Origin: Leidyana gryllorum EB-2025a
Taxonomy: Eukaryota > Apicomplexa
Assembly (NCBI GenBank): GCA_048772705.1
Contig: JBLWGC010000217.1
Span: 26,455-90,454 of the forward strand
DNA length: 64,000 nucleotides
Reading direction: 5' to 3'
Below are positions 13,801 through 21,482 of the stretch, piece by piece; within the stretch, counting starts at the first letter, position 1; each line of letters opens with the position of its first letter. Position numbers and translations under genes: made by a program. The notes beneath the pieces were generated by a model. That model saw only the letters and a program-made list of their open reading frames with translations, did no database searches and was not told the origin of the DNA.

Positions 13801-13873
13801 GCCGCCCTAGCTCAGTCGGTAGAGCGCAAGACTTTTAATCTTGCAGTCGCGGGTTCGAGCCCCGCGGGCGGTG
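13801..13873 (+). tRNA. tRNA-Lys (TTT)
   Basis: Reads AAA/AAG. Acceptor GCCGCCC/GGGCGGT, stem CAAGA/TCTTG, loop CTTTTAA, T-arm GCGGG TTCGAGC CCCGC, G discriminator. Convergent with Glu-CTC; the pair recurs at 17.9, 25.6, 37.0, 47.2 and 56.9 kb. Left edge of the long inverted repeat. Confidence 0.95.
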
Positions 13874-13933
13874 CAAATCAATGTCTCTGGGAGTAGGAAT
13901 GGAACCGTTGCCTACAAGCACACTCTGCTGGAT

Positions 13934-14006
13934 TTCCACTGCCGGGACTTGAACCCGGATCGTGCGGGTGAGAGCCGCATATCCGAGCCATTTAGACTAC
14001 AGTGGA
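13934..14006 (-). tRNA. tRNA-Glu (CTC)
   Basis: Loop CTCTCAC; D-arm TAAATGGCTCGG carries two changes. Confidence 0.9.
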
Positions 14007-14087
14007 CAACTTCCTCAGCTGCAGCTTTGGACGAAAGCCGTGCCATCTTGAGATGAGATGGAGCGTCGGGTCAACCGACAAGCAACG

Positions 14088-14159
14088 GGGCTGTTCTGGG
14101 AATCGAACCCAGGACTTCTTCCACCCGAAGGAAGAATCATACCACTAGACCAAACAGCC
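14088..14159 (-). tRNA. tRNA-Pro (CGG)
   Basis: Consensus, loop TTCGGGT. Confidence 0.95.
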
Positions 14160-14292
14160 GCCTGTCGGTCGTGCAACCTGCTGAGTACAGTTGAGATAGT
14201 GGTCATACTATGTCGAGAACCAACAAATGCGATGGGGTCTGCTCAACAAAATGGAAAGACTTTTGGAGTTGGAGGCCGGCGTATTTAGAGCG

Positions 14293-14363
14293 GCCGAGAT
14301 AGTCTAGTGGTTAGTATTTCCGCCTATCACGCGCAACACCAGGTTCGATTCCCGGTCTCGGAG
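14293..14363 (+). pseudogene. tRNA-Asp pseudogene (ATC)
   Basis: Loop CTATCAC, acceptor base 1 changed, stem TCCGC/GCGCA unpaired. The mirror copy at 56439 has GAC instead. Confidence 0.7.
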
Positions 14364-14447
14364 CACACCTGGTTGCGGCGCGACCTCAAAACTAGTCTTC
14401 ACTTCGTGAAACCTCGCCACTTCTCTTGGTCTGCGGGACCTTCGCTG

Positions 14448-14519
14448 CCGCCATGGTCTAGTGGTCACGACGTCTGCTTAACACGCAGAAGGTCCCGAGT
14501 TCGATCCTCGGTGGCTGTA
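14448..14519 (+). tRNA. tRNA-Val (AAC)
   Basis: Loop TTAACAC; acceptor CCGCCAT has one changed base. Confidence 0.9.
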
Positions 14520-14573
14520 AACTCGCGTTTGTCAGGTGAGCACCACGAAATCTAAAGCGGAAGAACGAAGTGT

Positions 14574-14645
14574 CTCCGAGACCGGGAATCGAACCCGGGT
14601 CTTCCGAGTGATAGGCGGAAATACTAAGCACTATACTATGTCCGA
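14574..14645 (-). tRNA. Asp-type tRNA with ATC anticodon
   Basis: Loop CTATCAC; A34 with inosine editing would still read Asp codons. T-arm perfect; acceptor TCGGACA/TCTCGGA has two mismatches. Mirror copy at 56157. Confidence 0.75.
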
Positions 14646-14701
14646 CGCGGGCAGAAGGCTCGCACGGGCGCGAGGGATGACACCAAATGTCACAAACTCG
14701 C

Positions 14702-14774
14702 TGCCTCGGCCGTGGAGCGAACACGGGACTTCCAGATCTTCAGTCTGGCGCTCTCCCAACTGAGCTACCGAGGC
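14702..14774 (-). tRNA. tRNA-Phe (GAA)
   Basis: Loop CTGAAGA; T-loop TTCGCTC, where A58 is replaced by C. Confidence 0.85.
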
Positions 14775-14854
14775 ACTAGGTAGTCATGGAAGGCGGTGAA
14801 AATAAGCACTTACCGCGGCCGGCCACTCCTCGCCTCACGCCGGAATCGACAGTT

Positions 14855-14926
14855 GCCAACTTGCCCGAGTGGGGAAGGGGGGTAGATTTGAATTCTACTG
14901 GGCCTGGACAGATCCAGCAGTTGTCG
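14855..14926 (+). pseudogene. tRNA-Ser pseudogene (TGA-like)
   Basis: Loop TTTGAAT; ten bases of variable arm and T-arm are deleted. Mirror copy at 55876. Confidence 0.7.
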
Positions 14927-15001
14927 TGCGATGTGGTTGGAGGGTTAAACACCAACTCACGCTTGAATTTCTGAATGGTGGAAAAGCAACCATGTGTCAT
15001 C

Positions 15002-15072
15002 TGCATCGGCCGGGATTCGAACCCGGGTCGTCTCAATGGCAACGAGACATTCTACCACTAGACCACAGATGC
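15002..15072 (-). tRNA. tRNA-Gly (GCC)
   Basis: Loop TTGCCAT; stem TCTCG/TGAGA has one G-T; acceptor 3' strand CCGATGC. Confidence 0.88.
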
Positions 15073-15152
15073 GTGACACCTTGTTGTTGAAGCTCGTACA
15101 CGGTAACGGCCGTTTTCTGAACAAATGGAATGTCCGTGGCGTGTTCGGAGCG

Positions 15153-15214
15153 TCCGAGATAGCATAGTGGTTACTATTTTCGCATGTCACGCCTAAGAAG
15201 CGGGCCGATTGCCG
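15153..15214 (+). pseudogene. tRNA-Asp pseudogene, decayed family
   Basis: TCCGAGATAGCATAGTGG start, loop ATGTCAC, no T-stem. Confidence 0.7.
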
Positions 15215-15244
15215 GTAAATGAGTCTGGAACGGGGGATGGTTTT

Positions 15245-15316
15245 GGGCCTATGGCGCAACGGTAGCGCGTCTGACTACAGATCAGAAGGTTGGGTGTTCG
15301 AATCACTCTGGGCTCA
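15245..15316 (+). tRNA. Trp-type tRNA with ACA anticodon
   Basis: Identical to Trp except CTACAGA in place of CTCCAGA, so the anticodon is ACA (Cys codon UGU). Stem TCTGA/TCAGA, acceptor and both promoter boxes are intact. Mirror copy 55486 shares the change, so it arose before the inversion-duplication. Charging by TrpRS, CysRS or neither cannot be told from sequence. Confidence 0.88.
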
Positions 15317-15352
15317 ACCGGACTCTATGTTTTTCCCGTTTGGGGCGCAACC

Positions 15353-15432
15353 TGACAAAAGTGGGATTCGGACCCACGACCTTTCGGACTCCGGTCTGAG
15401 CACAGCGCCTCAGACCACTCGGTCATCTTGCC
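15353..15432 (-). tRNA. tRNA-Leu (CAG)
   Basis: Loop CTCAGAC; T-loop GTCCGAATCC has T55 changed to C. Confidence 0.83.
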
Positions 15433-15526
15433 GGGATGTTGTTGGCTCGCCGCTCCACGCGTTTTCTATCCCTGGAATCTCAAGTTGGAAGGACTTTTGG
15501 GGTTTCAGGCCGGTGTGTTCGGAGCG

Positions 15527-15598
15527 TCCGAGATAGTATAGTGGTTAGTATTTCCGCCTGTCACGCGGAAGACCCGGGTTCGATTCCCGGTCTCGGAG
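15527..15598 (+). tRNA. tRNA-Asp (GTC)
   Basis: Consensus, loop CTGTCAC. Confidence 0.95.
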
Positions 15599-15624
15599 CA
15601 CAGTTGATCTCGCTTAAGATTGTC

Positions 15625-15630
15625 TTTTTT
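15625..15630 (+). terminator. T6 tract, Pol III terminator candidate
   Basis: Six T, 26 nt after the Asp gene at 15527. Confidence 0.6.
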
Positions 15631-15653
15631 GGTGCCCGCTGAAAGTTGCGAGC

Positions 15654-15725
15654 TACAGCCACCGAGGATCGAACTCGGGACCTTCTGCGTGTTAAGCAGA
15701 CGTCGTAACCACTAGACCATGGCTG
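15654..15725 (-). tRNA. tRNA-Val (AAC)
   Basis: Consensus, loop TTAACAC. Confidence 0.95.
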
Positions 15726-15790
15726 CATGGATGGTCCCCGCAGCCCAAGAGAAGTGGCGAAGCTTCAGGGAGTAGTGAGGACCAGTTCAA

Positions 15791-15860
15791 GGGTCGCGCC
15801 GGGATCGAACCCAGGTCGGAAAATCCAAAGTGTCGAGTGCTAACCACCAAGGACGCAACC
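15791..15860 (-). pseudogene. tRNA-Gln pseudogene (TTG-like)
   Basis: Loop CTTTGGA without a closing stem; acceptor GGTTGCG/CGCGACC complete. Confidence 0.7.
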
Positions 15861-16017
15861 GGTTCAGCCCATCCCAGAAGAGTCGGACTAGCGCTTCCTC
15901 AACTGGACACATGCAACACGGGTCTTGTATACAGACCCCAGCGTAAAGCGTTGGATTCGAGTCGGCCAAAATCCTCAGTTCAATCATTGAAGCAGATGCG
16001 CTCTCCCCGAATGCTAC

Positions 16018-16099
16018 CGACAAGGGTGAGATTCGAACTCACGCGGGTAGAACCCAACGGCTTAGCAGGCCGCCGCCTTAACCACTCGGCCACCTTGCC
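16018..16099 (-). tRNA. tRNA-Ser (GCT)
   Basis: Consensus, loop CTGCTAA. Confidence 0.95.
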
Positions 16100-16208
16100 G
16101 ACGACATGTCTTACTCGCTGGCACTTTTTCACCACGGTTTGGGGTCCTGGTCAAGCTTGCCGAACCGTATGTGACATCACTGGCCGCAAAATGCCAAGTT
16201 CGACAGGT

Positions 16209-16290
16209 GGCAACTTGCCCGAGTGGTTAAGGGGGTAGACTCGAAATCTACTGGGCCTGGCCCGCGCTGGTTCAAATCCAGCAGTTGTCG
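16209..16290 (+). tRNA. tRNA-Ser (CGA)
   Basis: Consensus, loop CTCGAAA. Confidence 0.95.
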
Positions 16291-16354
16291 TGCGATGTGG
16301 TGGAAATGATGCAATTCCCAGCATCAAAAACTCATATGGGTCGAGACAGGGAAT

Positions 16355-16426
16355 GCCTCCTTAGCTTAGGGGCAGAGCATTCGCTTTGTAAGCGAAAGGT
16401 CGCTGGTTCGATTCCGGCAGGAGGCT
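16355..16426 (+). tRNA. tRNA-Thr (TGT)
   Basis: Loop TTTGTAA; T-stem GCTGG/CCGGC has one G-T pair. Confidence 0.94.
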
Positions 16427-16448
16427 TCAGTCATTAGCCTAAACATGG

Positions 16449-16509
16449 TTGCGATCATCCGCCCGCATTTTCGGACGGCGGCTTGCACACAGCACTCGGC
16501 CATCTTGCC
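16449..16509 (-). pseudogene. tRNA-Leu pseudogene, recurrent family
   Basis: Collapsed copy like 8930. Confidence 0.65.
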
Positions 16510-16588
16510 GAAGTGTTACCCGTTTCCTGTCCGTGAAATCTCAAAATGCGAGGAGTTCTGGGGTTGGAGGCCGGCGTGTTTACTAGCG

Positions 16589-16660
16589 TCCGAGATAGTA
16601 TAGTGGTCAGTATTTCCGCCTGTCACGCGGAAGACCCGGGTTCGATTCCCGGTCTCGGAG
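16589..16660 (+). tRNA. tRNA-Asp (GTC)
   Basis: Loop CTGTCAC; GGTCAGTA in the D-loop, a mark shared with 62092. Confidence 0.95.
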
Positions 16661-16706
16661 CAGTTCCAGCCCTCACAACTGGTGCAACTCCGATTTTGTC
16701 TCAGCT

Positions 16707-16774
16707 GGTCTGGACTTCATTCGGGATTGTACGAGTGGGAGCCGCGTATAGTAGCCGACCTTGGAGAGACGTGG
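16707..16774 (-). pseudogene. tRNA-Glu pseudogene, recurrent family
   Basis: As at 2682. Confidence 0.6.
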
Positions 16775-16779
16775 CATTG

Positions 16780-16833
16780 AACCCAGGACTTCTTCCAGCC
16801 GCAGAAAGAATCATATAACTAGACCAAACAGCC
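16780..16833 (-). pseudogene. tRNA-Pro pseudogene, 3'-truncated
   Basis: Starts at the T-loop, fused to the decayed Glu; the loop region reads TTTCTGCGGCTGG and is damaged. Confidence 0.65.
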
Positions 16834-16849
16834 CCCTATGGGTGCCTCA

Positions 16850-16917
16850 GGTACTGGCAGGTTCCAAACCTGCGACTTCGTGGCTGAGAGACTTACCTCT
16901 GATGGCTGAGCTACGAT
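16850..16917 (-). pseudogene. tRNA-Asn pseudogene, recurrent family
   Basis: T-arm GCAGGTTTGGAACCTGC pairs well; the anticodon arm does not. Confidence 0.6.
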
Positions 16918-16963
16918 TATTGGAGTTTGCGAGCAGCTTGCCGGTGCCCAGTCGATGCAGTCG

Positions 16964-17043
16964 AGCCTTCAGCCGGATTCGAACCCACGCCCTTTCGGAC
17001 TGCGGCTTGAACACAGCGCCTTAGACCACTCGGCCATCTTGCC
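16964..17043 (-). pseudogene. Leu/Thr chimeric tRNA (CAA)
   Basis: Leu body through the T-loop (GGTTCGAAT) and then a Thr 3' end (CCGGCTGAAGGCT), so the acceptor cannot pair. Loop TTCAAGC gives CAA, still a Leu anticodon. The seam lies in the T-loop shared by both families. Second copy at 62468. Confidence 0.8.
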
Positions 17044-17138
17044 GGAGCGTTCTTGGCTCGCCACTTTACACGTTTTCTGTCCGTGAAGTCTCGAGGAGGG
17101 AGAACTTTTGGGGTTGAAGGCCGGTGTGTTTGTGAGCC

Positions 17139-17210
17139 ACCGAGATAGTATGGTGGTTAGTATTTCCGCCTCTCACGCGGAAGACCCGGGTTCGATTCCC
17201 GGTCTCGGAG
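17139..17210 (+). tRNA. Asp-type tRNA with CTC anticodon
   Basis: Body equals Asp, but the loop is CTCTCAC: G34 became C, turning GTC into CTC (Glu codon GAG). Stem TCCGC/GCGGA, T-arm and promoter boxes are intact. The related copy at 32320 keeps GTC; copy 62643 shares CTC. Confidence 0.88.
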
Positions 17211-17262
17211 ATAGATCGTCTTCCGCTCAAGATTCCGTGATGCTTGCCTGAACGATGTGTGT

Positions 17263-17331
17263 TACAGCCACCGAGGATTGAACTCCGGACCTTCTGCGTT
17301 TTAAGCAGACGTCGTGACCACTAGATGGCTG
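17263..17331 (-). pseudogene. tRNA-Val pseudogene
   Basis: Three bases are missing at the acceptor/D-arm junction and the loop is TTAAAAC (AAA). The 32444 copy has the same gap but keeps AAC. Confidence 0.75.
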
Positions 17332-17472
17332 CACGGAGCTTCCGGACTGCCGAAGGGGCGTGTGTCTCCGGAAACGCGTATCCGATGAGCCTGGTTCATA
17401 TGTACCGGCCTAAGTTGGACAGCCTGGAGTAGTTAAGACCCTTCGTTCTGTATTCAGGAATGGAGGTGTCAC

Positions 17473-17542
17473 GCATTTGTGGTTTAGTGGTAGACTGTGT
17501 CGTTGCCGCCTAGACGACCCAGGTTCGATTCCCACAGATGTA
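17473..17542 (+). tRNA. tRNA-Gly (GCC), decayed
   Basis: Loop TTGCCGC; one T-stem base missing, acceptor GCATTTG/CAGATGT. Confidence 0.65.
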
Positions 17543-17624
17543 GAGAAGATGGCAGAGGGTTGATTCAGGCACCATTCTGGGGTTTCAGACTTGAGTTGTT
17601 GTCTGCCCCTCCAATCACATCATA

Positions 17625-17706
17625 CGACAGCTGCTGGATTCGAACCAGCGCGGGCCAGACCCAGAAGATTTCAAGTCTACCCCCTTAACCACTCGGGCAC
17701 GTTGCC
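17625..17706 (-). tRNA. tRNA-Ser (TGA)
   Basis: Loop CTTGAAA; acceptor GGCAACG/AGCTGTC has mismatches. Confidence 0.85.
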
Positions 17707-17786
17707 AACGGTCGAATTCGGCATGCCGCGAGGAGTGACCAAATGCCCCCATGTTCAGCCTGTCCTGCGGCATTGATAGGTGTCTA

Positions 17787-17838
17787 AACTGACCTCTCGC
17801 CTGCCAAGTCACCGCTCTACCACTTGAGATAGCCGCCC
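17787..17838 (-). pseudogene. Ala-like tRNA pseudogene
   Basis: 5' two thirds with TTGGCAG where the anticodon should be; T-arm absent. Confidence 0.6.
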
Positions 17839-17924
17839 ACCCGCCAAACCTGGGTGAACTTCCAATCTGAGACCGACTCACAGTTCTCTGGCGCCTCATT
17901 CGTCAGTGCAACTGTTGTGACTCG

Positions 17925-17997
17925 TCCACTGTAGTCTAAGTGGCTAGGATATGCGGCTCTCACCCGCACGATCCGGGTTCACGTCCCGGCAGTGGAA
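17925..17997 (+). tRNA. tRNA-Glu (CTC)
   Basis: Loop CTCTCAC; T-loop TTCACGT, with A58 changed. Confidence 0.85.
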
Positions 17998-18057
17998 ATC
18001 CAGCTGAGTGTGCTTGTAGGCAACAGTTCCATTCCTACTCCCAGGGAAACAGATGCA

Positions 18058-18130
18058 CACCGCCCGCGGGGCTCGAACCCGCGACTGCAAGATTAAGAGT
18101 CTTGCGCTCTACCGACTGAGCTAGGGCGGC
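18058..18130 (-). tRNA. tRNA-Lys (CTT)
   Basis: Loop CTCTTAA; reads AAG. Otherwise identical to the TTT form. Confidence 0.94.
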
Positions 18131-18330
18131 AAGGAAGCTTTAAACTTAGTTACACCCTATTTGCCGTTGGGTGGACAGTGGAAGTCAGTTCATGTCTCCG
18201 TGTGTATATCCCGTCGCATGCACCCAAATATTTGCCGGGATGTTGTTGGCTCGCTGCTCCACGCGTTTTCTATCCCTGGAATCTCAAGATGGAAGGACTT
18301 TTGGGGTTTCAGGCTGGAGTGTTCGGAGCG

Positions 18331-18402
18331 TCCGAGATAGTATAGTGGTTAGTATTTCCGCCTGTCACGCGGAAGACCCGGGTTCGATTCCCGGTCTCGG
18401 AG
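18331..18402 (+). tRNA. tRNA-Asp (GTC)
   Basis: Consensus, loop CTGTCAC; T6 tract at 18429-18434 downstream. Confidence 0.95.
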
Positions 18403-18457
18403 CACAGTTGATCTCGCTTAAGATTGTCTTTTTTGGTGCCCGCTGAAAGTTGCGAGC

Positions 18458-18529
18458 TACAGCCACCGAGGATCGAACTCAGGACCTTCTGCGTGTGAAG
18501 CAGACGTCGTAACCATTAGACCTTGGCTG
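18458..18529 (-). tRNA. tRNA-Val (CAC)
   Basis: Loop TTCACAC; acceptor CAGCCAA leaves pair 7 unmatched. Confidence 0.9.
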
Positions 18530-18593
18530 GTGGATGGTCCCCGCAGCCCAAGAGAAGTGGCGAAGCCTCAGGGAGTAGTGAGGACCAGTTCCA

Positions 18594-18665
18594 AGGTCGC
18601 GCCGGGAATCGAACCCAGGTCGGGAGATTCAGAGTCTCCAGTGCTAACCACTACACCACGCAACC
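18594..18665 (-). tRNA. tRNA-Gln (CTG)
   Basis: Consensus, loop CTCTGAA. Confidence 0.95.
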
Positions 18666-18867
18666 GGTTCAGGCCACCCAAAAGAGTCGGTAGAATCATC
18701 CGGACTAGCGCTTCCTCAACTGGACACACGCAACACGGGTCTCTTTACTGACCTCTGGGAATATTTTAGGTGGCTCGTGTATATAGCGCCCAGCGTAGAG
18801 CGTTGGATTTGTCGGACAGAATGCTCACTTCAATCATTGAAGCAATTGCGCTCTTCGCGAATGCTAC

Positions 18868-18949
18868 CGTCAAGGGTGAGTTTCGAACTCACGCGGGTAA
18901 CACCCAACGGCTTAACAGGCCGCCGCCTTAACCACTCGGCCACCTTGCC
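18868..18949 (-). tRNA. Ser-type tRNA with GTT anticodon
   Basis: Ser(GCT) body and variable arm with loop CTGTTAA, so the anticodon is GTT (Asn). Acceptor has two changes (GGCAAGG/CCTTGAC). SerRS recognises the long variable arm rather than the anticodon, so this RNA, if made, could place serine at Asn codons. Confidence 0.82.
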
Positions 18950-19150
18950 AAGAGTTTAATTGATCACACCTTTCGTCGGGAACCCCGTGCAAACTGTTAG
19001 TGATGTGGGTATAGCCCCTTCTAAATGTCGGTATTTGGCTCTGGAATGACTGTTTGGCGGGGTGGAGGAAGGCCAATCGTGGTGCTTTTTGCGGAGCACA
19101 TCAGTCGGCTAGTTGGTCCAGTGAGTGTTTACCTCAACTCTGCCTATTTT

Positions 19151-19205
19151 CGGTCACTTGAAGGGTGAGCCTGATAAGTTCAAGTTCGCGGTCAAGCGCC
19201 GGCCC
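19151..19205 (+). pseudogene. tRNA-Ile remnant
   Basis: GTGAGCCTGATAAGTTCAAG recalls the Ile anticodon arm; both acceptor strands are absent. The rest of 18,950-19,286 shows no gene that I can recognise. Confidence 0.5.
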
Positions 19206-19286
19206 AACTGGGCGGGTGTGTTGTTGATGGAGCATCTCCCTGCACCCTTTTGAAAAGGAGGAGATGCATCGAGAGAAGTTTCACGA

Positions 19287-19359
19287 GGGAGTGTAGCGCA
19301 GTCGGTAGCGCCCAGGTCTCATAATCCTCAAGTCGACGGTTTAAACCTCCCCACTCCCA
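19287..19359 (+). tRNA. tRNA-Met (CAT), elongator, decayed
   Basis: Loop CTCATAA; the stem is weakened (CAGGT/TCCTC) and the T-loop reads TTTAAAC. Confidence 0.75.
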
Positions 19360-19505
19360 CGGTCGGCATCGGAAGCGCCGACTAACTCGTATGGGGCGCC
19401 ACCTGAGAAGAATGGACTCCAGCTGTCTGCTAGTGTCTGAGATGTTTGAGTCCAGCTGAGGGGGAATCCAGCATCCGGGTCGGTGCCATCTGTCGTGGCA
19501 GAAGT

Positions 19506-19579
19506 GGTCGCGTAGCTCAGTCGGTTAGAGCGTGAGCCTAATAAGCTCAAGGTCCCCGGTTCGAGCCCGGGCGTGACCA
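19506..19579 (+). tRNA. tRNA-Ile (AAT)
   Basis: Consensus, loop CTAATAA. Confidence 0.95.
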
Positions 19580-19679
19580 AGTGAGTGGATCTTCGATAAA
19601 GAGTCGCCCTGCACTCGAGCAACCCCCAACATTCTCCGACCAATACGAAAGGTACATGTTATAAAGTCCTCACTTCCCT

Positions 19680-19743
19680 GCCGCGCCAGCTCCGTCGGTA
19701 GAGCGCAAGACTTTCAATGGAGAGACCGCGGGTTCGGGCAGCG
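19680..19743 (+). pseudogene. tRNA-Lys pseudogene, recurrent family
   Basis: Loop CTTTCAA; collapsed T-arm. Confidence 0.65.
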
Positions 19744-19814
19744 CCAGCAGTCCGAGTCAAGCTTGCTGAACCGTATGTGAAGCCACTGGCCGCTAAATGC
19801 CGAGTTCGACAGGT

Positions 19815-19868
19815 GGCAACTTGCCCGAGTGTTCAAGGGGGTAGACTAGAAATCTACTGGGTCTGGCC
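19815..19868 (+). pseudogene. tRNA-Ser pseudogene (AGA), 3'-truncated
   Basis: Cut in the variable arm at GGCC and joined to the spacer that precedes Pro genes. Confidence 0.75.
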
Positions 19869-19930
19869 AACGAGGTGGCTGTGTTGGTTCTGGGGGCAAC
19901 TTGTCCCGTCGGATCCACTGACGACCAATA

Positions 19931-20002
19931 GGGCTGTTCTGGGAATCGAACCCAGGACTTCTTCCACCCGAAGGAAGAATCATACCACTAGACCAAACAG
20001 CC
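19931..20002 (-). tRNA. tRNA-Pro (CGG)
   Basis: Consensus, loop TTCGGGT. Confidence 0.95.
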
Positions 20003-20080
20003 GCCTAGCCGGTGGTTCAACCAGCTGGGCAAAGTCGAGAGACTCGTCTCACTACGTGAAGTATCACTCAATGCCATGAG

Positions 20081-20152
20081 GTAGGCTAACCCAGATGATG
20101 AAACGGTGGCCTACTATACGAAAGGTACTGGGATCGATTCCCAGCCCATCCG
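20081..20152 (+). pseudogene. Ala-like tRNA pseudogene, recurrent family
   Basis: GGTGGCCTACTATACGAAAGG in place of a stem-loop; T-arm CTGGG ATCGATT CCCAG pairs. Confidence 0.6.
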
Positions 20153-20228
20153 AGTTACATCGATGGAATGTTCGCCGGAGTAGTCTACTTGGCCTATCAA
20201 CGCTGTCTGTTGAAACCACATCGCTACT

Positions 20229-20308
20229 TCCGGTGGGACGGAATCGAACCGCCGACTATCTGATGCCAGCACTACAGTCAGATGCTCTACCAACTGAGCT
20301 ACCCCCGG
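20229..20308 (-). tRNA. tRNA-Tyr (GTA), intron-containing
   Basis: Same 80-nt form and intron as 2295. Confidence 0.9.
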
Positions 20309-20319
20309 CCGTCCAACTG

Positions 20320-20408
20320 CTCCGGGGTTCGAAAGGCTCAACCCCAGATCCTCGCCCTCTCGCACTGCGGTCTGAGCACAGCCCCTTAGACAAATCGGCC
20401 ATCTTGCG
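20320..20408 (-). pseudogene. tRNA-Leu pseudogene (CAG) with rebuilt 3' half
   Basis: As at 2386, with further changes in the D-arm. Confidence 0.7.
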
Positions 20409-20501
20409 GGATGTTGTTGGCTCGCCGCTCCACGCGTTTTCTGTGCTTGGAATCTCATAATGGAAGAACTTTTGGGGTTGGAGGCCGGCGTGTTCAGAGC
20501 A

Positions 20502-20573
20502 TTTGAGATAGTATAGTGGTTAGTATTTCCGCCTGTCACTCGGAAGACCCGGGTTCGATTCCCGGTCTCAGAG
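20502..20573 (+). tRNA. tRNA-Asp (GTC)
   Basis: Carries the compensated acceptor TTTGAGA/TCTCAGA seen at 2566. Confidence 0.9.
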
Positions 20574-20617
20574 CAGTTCCAGCCCTCACAACTGGTGCAA
20601 CTCAGATTTTGTCTCAG

Positions 20618-20687
20618 CTGGTCTGGACTTCATTCGGGATTGTACGAGTGGGAGCCGCGTATAGTTGCCGACCTTGGAGAGACGTGG
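20618..20687 (-). pseudogene. tRNA-Glu pseudogene, recurrent family
   Basis: As at 2682, with identical flanks. Confidence 0.6.
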
Positions 20688-20710
20688 CATTGAGTCAACA
20701 ACTATCAGAC

Positions 20711-20782
20711 GGGCTGTTCTGGGAACCGAACCCAGGACTTCTTCCACCCGAAGGAAGAATCATACCACTAGACCAAACAGCC
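20711..20782 (-). tRNA. tRNA-Pro (CGG)
   Basis: Shares the TTCGGTT T-loop of 2775. Confidence 0.87.
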
Positions 20783-20869
20783 GCCTGTCGGTCGTGCAAC
20801 GCGGTGAGCACAGTCGCGAGAGTGGTCATAATATTTGAGAACCAACACATGCGATGGGGTCTGCGCAAC

Positions 20870-20942
20870 GGGCTACTAGCTCAAATGGTAGAGCGCTCGC
20901 TTAGCATGCGAGAGGTACTGGGATCGATGCCCAGGTCGTCCA
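20870..20942 (+). tRNA. tRNA-Ala (AGC)
   Basis: Loop TTAGCAT; acceptor GGGCTAC has one mismatch. Confidence 0.9.
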
Positions 20943-20954
20943 AACTTCGTACGG

Positions 20955-21030
20955 CTGCACCTGCCGCTATTTATTTCCCGAGCTGAGATAATTGTGCCCT
21001 GTAACGATTGGACAGACCTGGGCATCGCAG
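20955..21030 (-). ncRNA. Recurrent structured spacer element
   Basis: Most diverged of the five copies; CTGC ends are kept. Confidence 0.3.
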
Positions 21031-21044
21031 TATGTGTGAAGGTT

Positions 21045-21115
21045 GCCTCAGAGCCCGGATTTCCGAGTTTGTATGTTACAATGACACACTCTGCCGACTA
21101 AGATACAAGAGTCAG
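21045..21115 (-). pseudogene. tRNA-Asn pseudogene
   Basis: D-arm AGTCGGCAGAG kept; loop region CATTGTAACAT and T-arm eroded. Confidence 0.6.
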
Positions 21116-21220
21116 TTACATTATTTCAAAGGTCAGTAGAGAGATGTGTGTTGCATGTGCCCAGTTGAGGAGGGCTAGTCCGGATGGCTCTATCAACTCT
21201 TTTTTGGGAAGGACTGAATC

Positions 21221-21292
21221 GGTTACTTGGTGTAGTGGTTAGCACTGGAGACTCTAAATCTCGCGACCTAGCTTCGATTCCCGGCGCGACCT
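21221..21292 (+). tRNA. Gln-type tRNA with CTA (amber-reading) anticodon
   Basis: Stem GGAGA/TCTCG, loop CTCTAAA: the Gln anticodon CTG has become CTA, which reads UAG. A-box and the TTCGATT T-loop are intact, but acceptor GGTTACT loses two pairs and T-stem CTAGC loses two. Either a suppressor-type tRNA or a decaying Gln copy; the structural damage favours decay. Confidence 0.75.
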
Positions 21293-21357
21293 GGAAACTG
21301 GTCTCCACTTATTCCGTGAAACCTCGCCACTTCTCTTGGTCTGCGGGACCTTCGCTG

Positions 21358-21429
21358 CAGCCATGGTCTAGTGGTCACGACGTCTGCTTAACACGCAGAA
21401 GGTCCCGAGTTCGATCCTCGGTGGCTGTA
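21358..21429 (+). tRNA. tRNA-Val (AAC)
   Basis: Consensus, loop TTAACAC. Confidence 0.95.
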
Positions 21430-21482
21430 ACTCGCGTTTGTCAGGTGAGCACCACGAAATCTAAAGCGGAAGAACGAAGTGT

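Larger units (their letters stand above)
13801..16660 (+). repeat. Long inverted repeat, arm A
   Basis: Gene order Lys-Glu-Pro-Asp-Val-Asp-Phe-Ser-Gly-Asp-Trp-Leu-Asp-Val-Gln-Ser-Ser-Thr-Leu-Asp is the mirror image of 54,143-56,999, spacers included. Both arms share the Trp-ACA gene and the same decayed copies. Confidence 0.9.
15591..18496 (+). repeat. Direct segmental duplication, copy 1
   Basis: Near-identical to 61,098-64,000 in genes, decayed copies and spacers. Copy 2 begins inside a tRNA T-arm (see 61,033) and runs past the window end. Confidence 0.9.

Noticed and set aside
15593-15660. Asp-Val spacer as a separate repeated small RNA
   Set aside because: Its conservation follows the segmental duplications and the only clear signal is a T6 terminator.
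18950-19286. Promoter or protein-coding remnant
   Set aside because: Apart from a decayed Ile fragment, no box, frame or fold could be supported.
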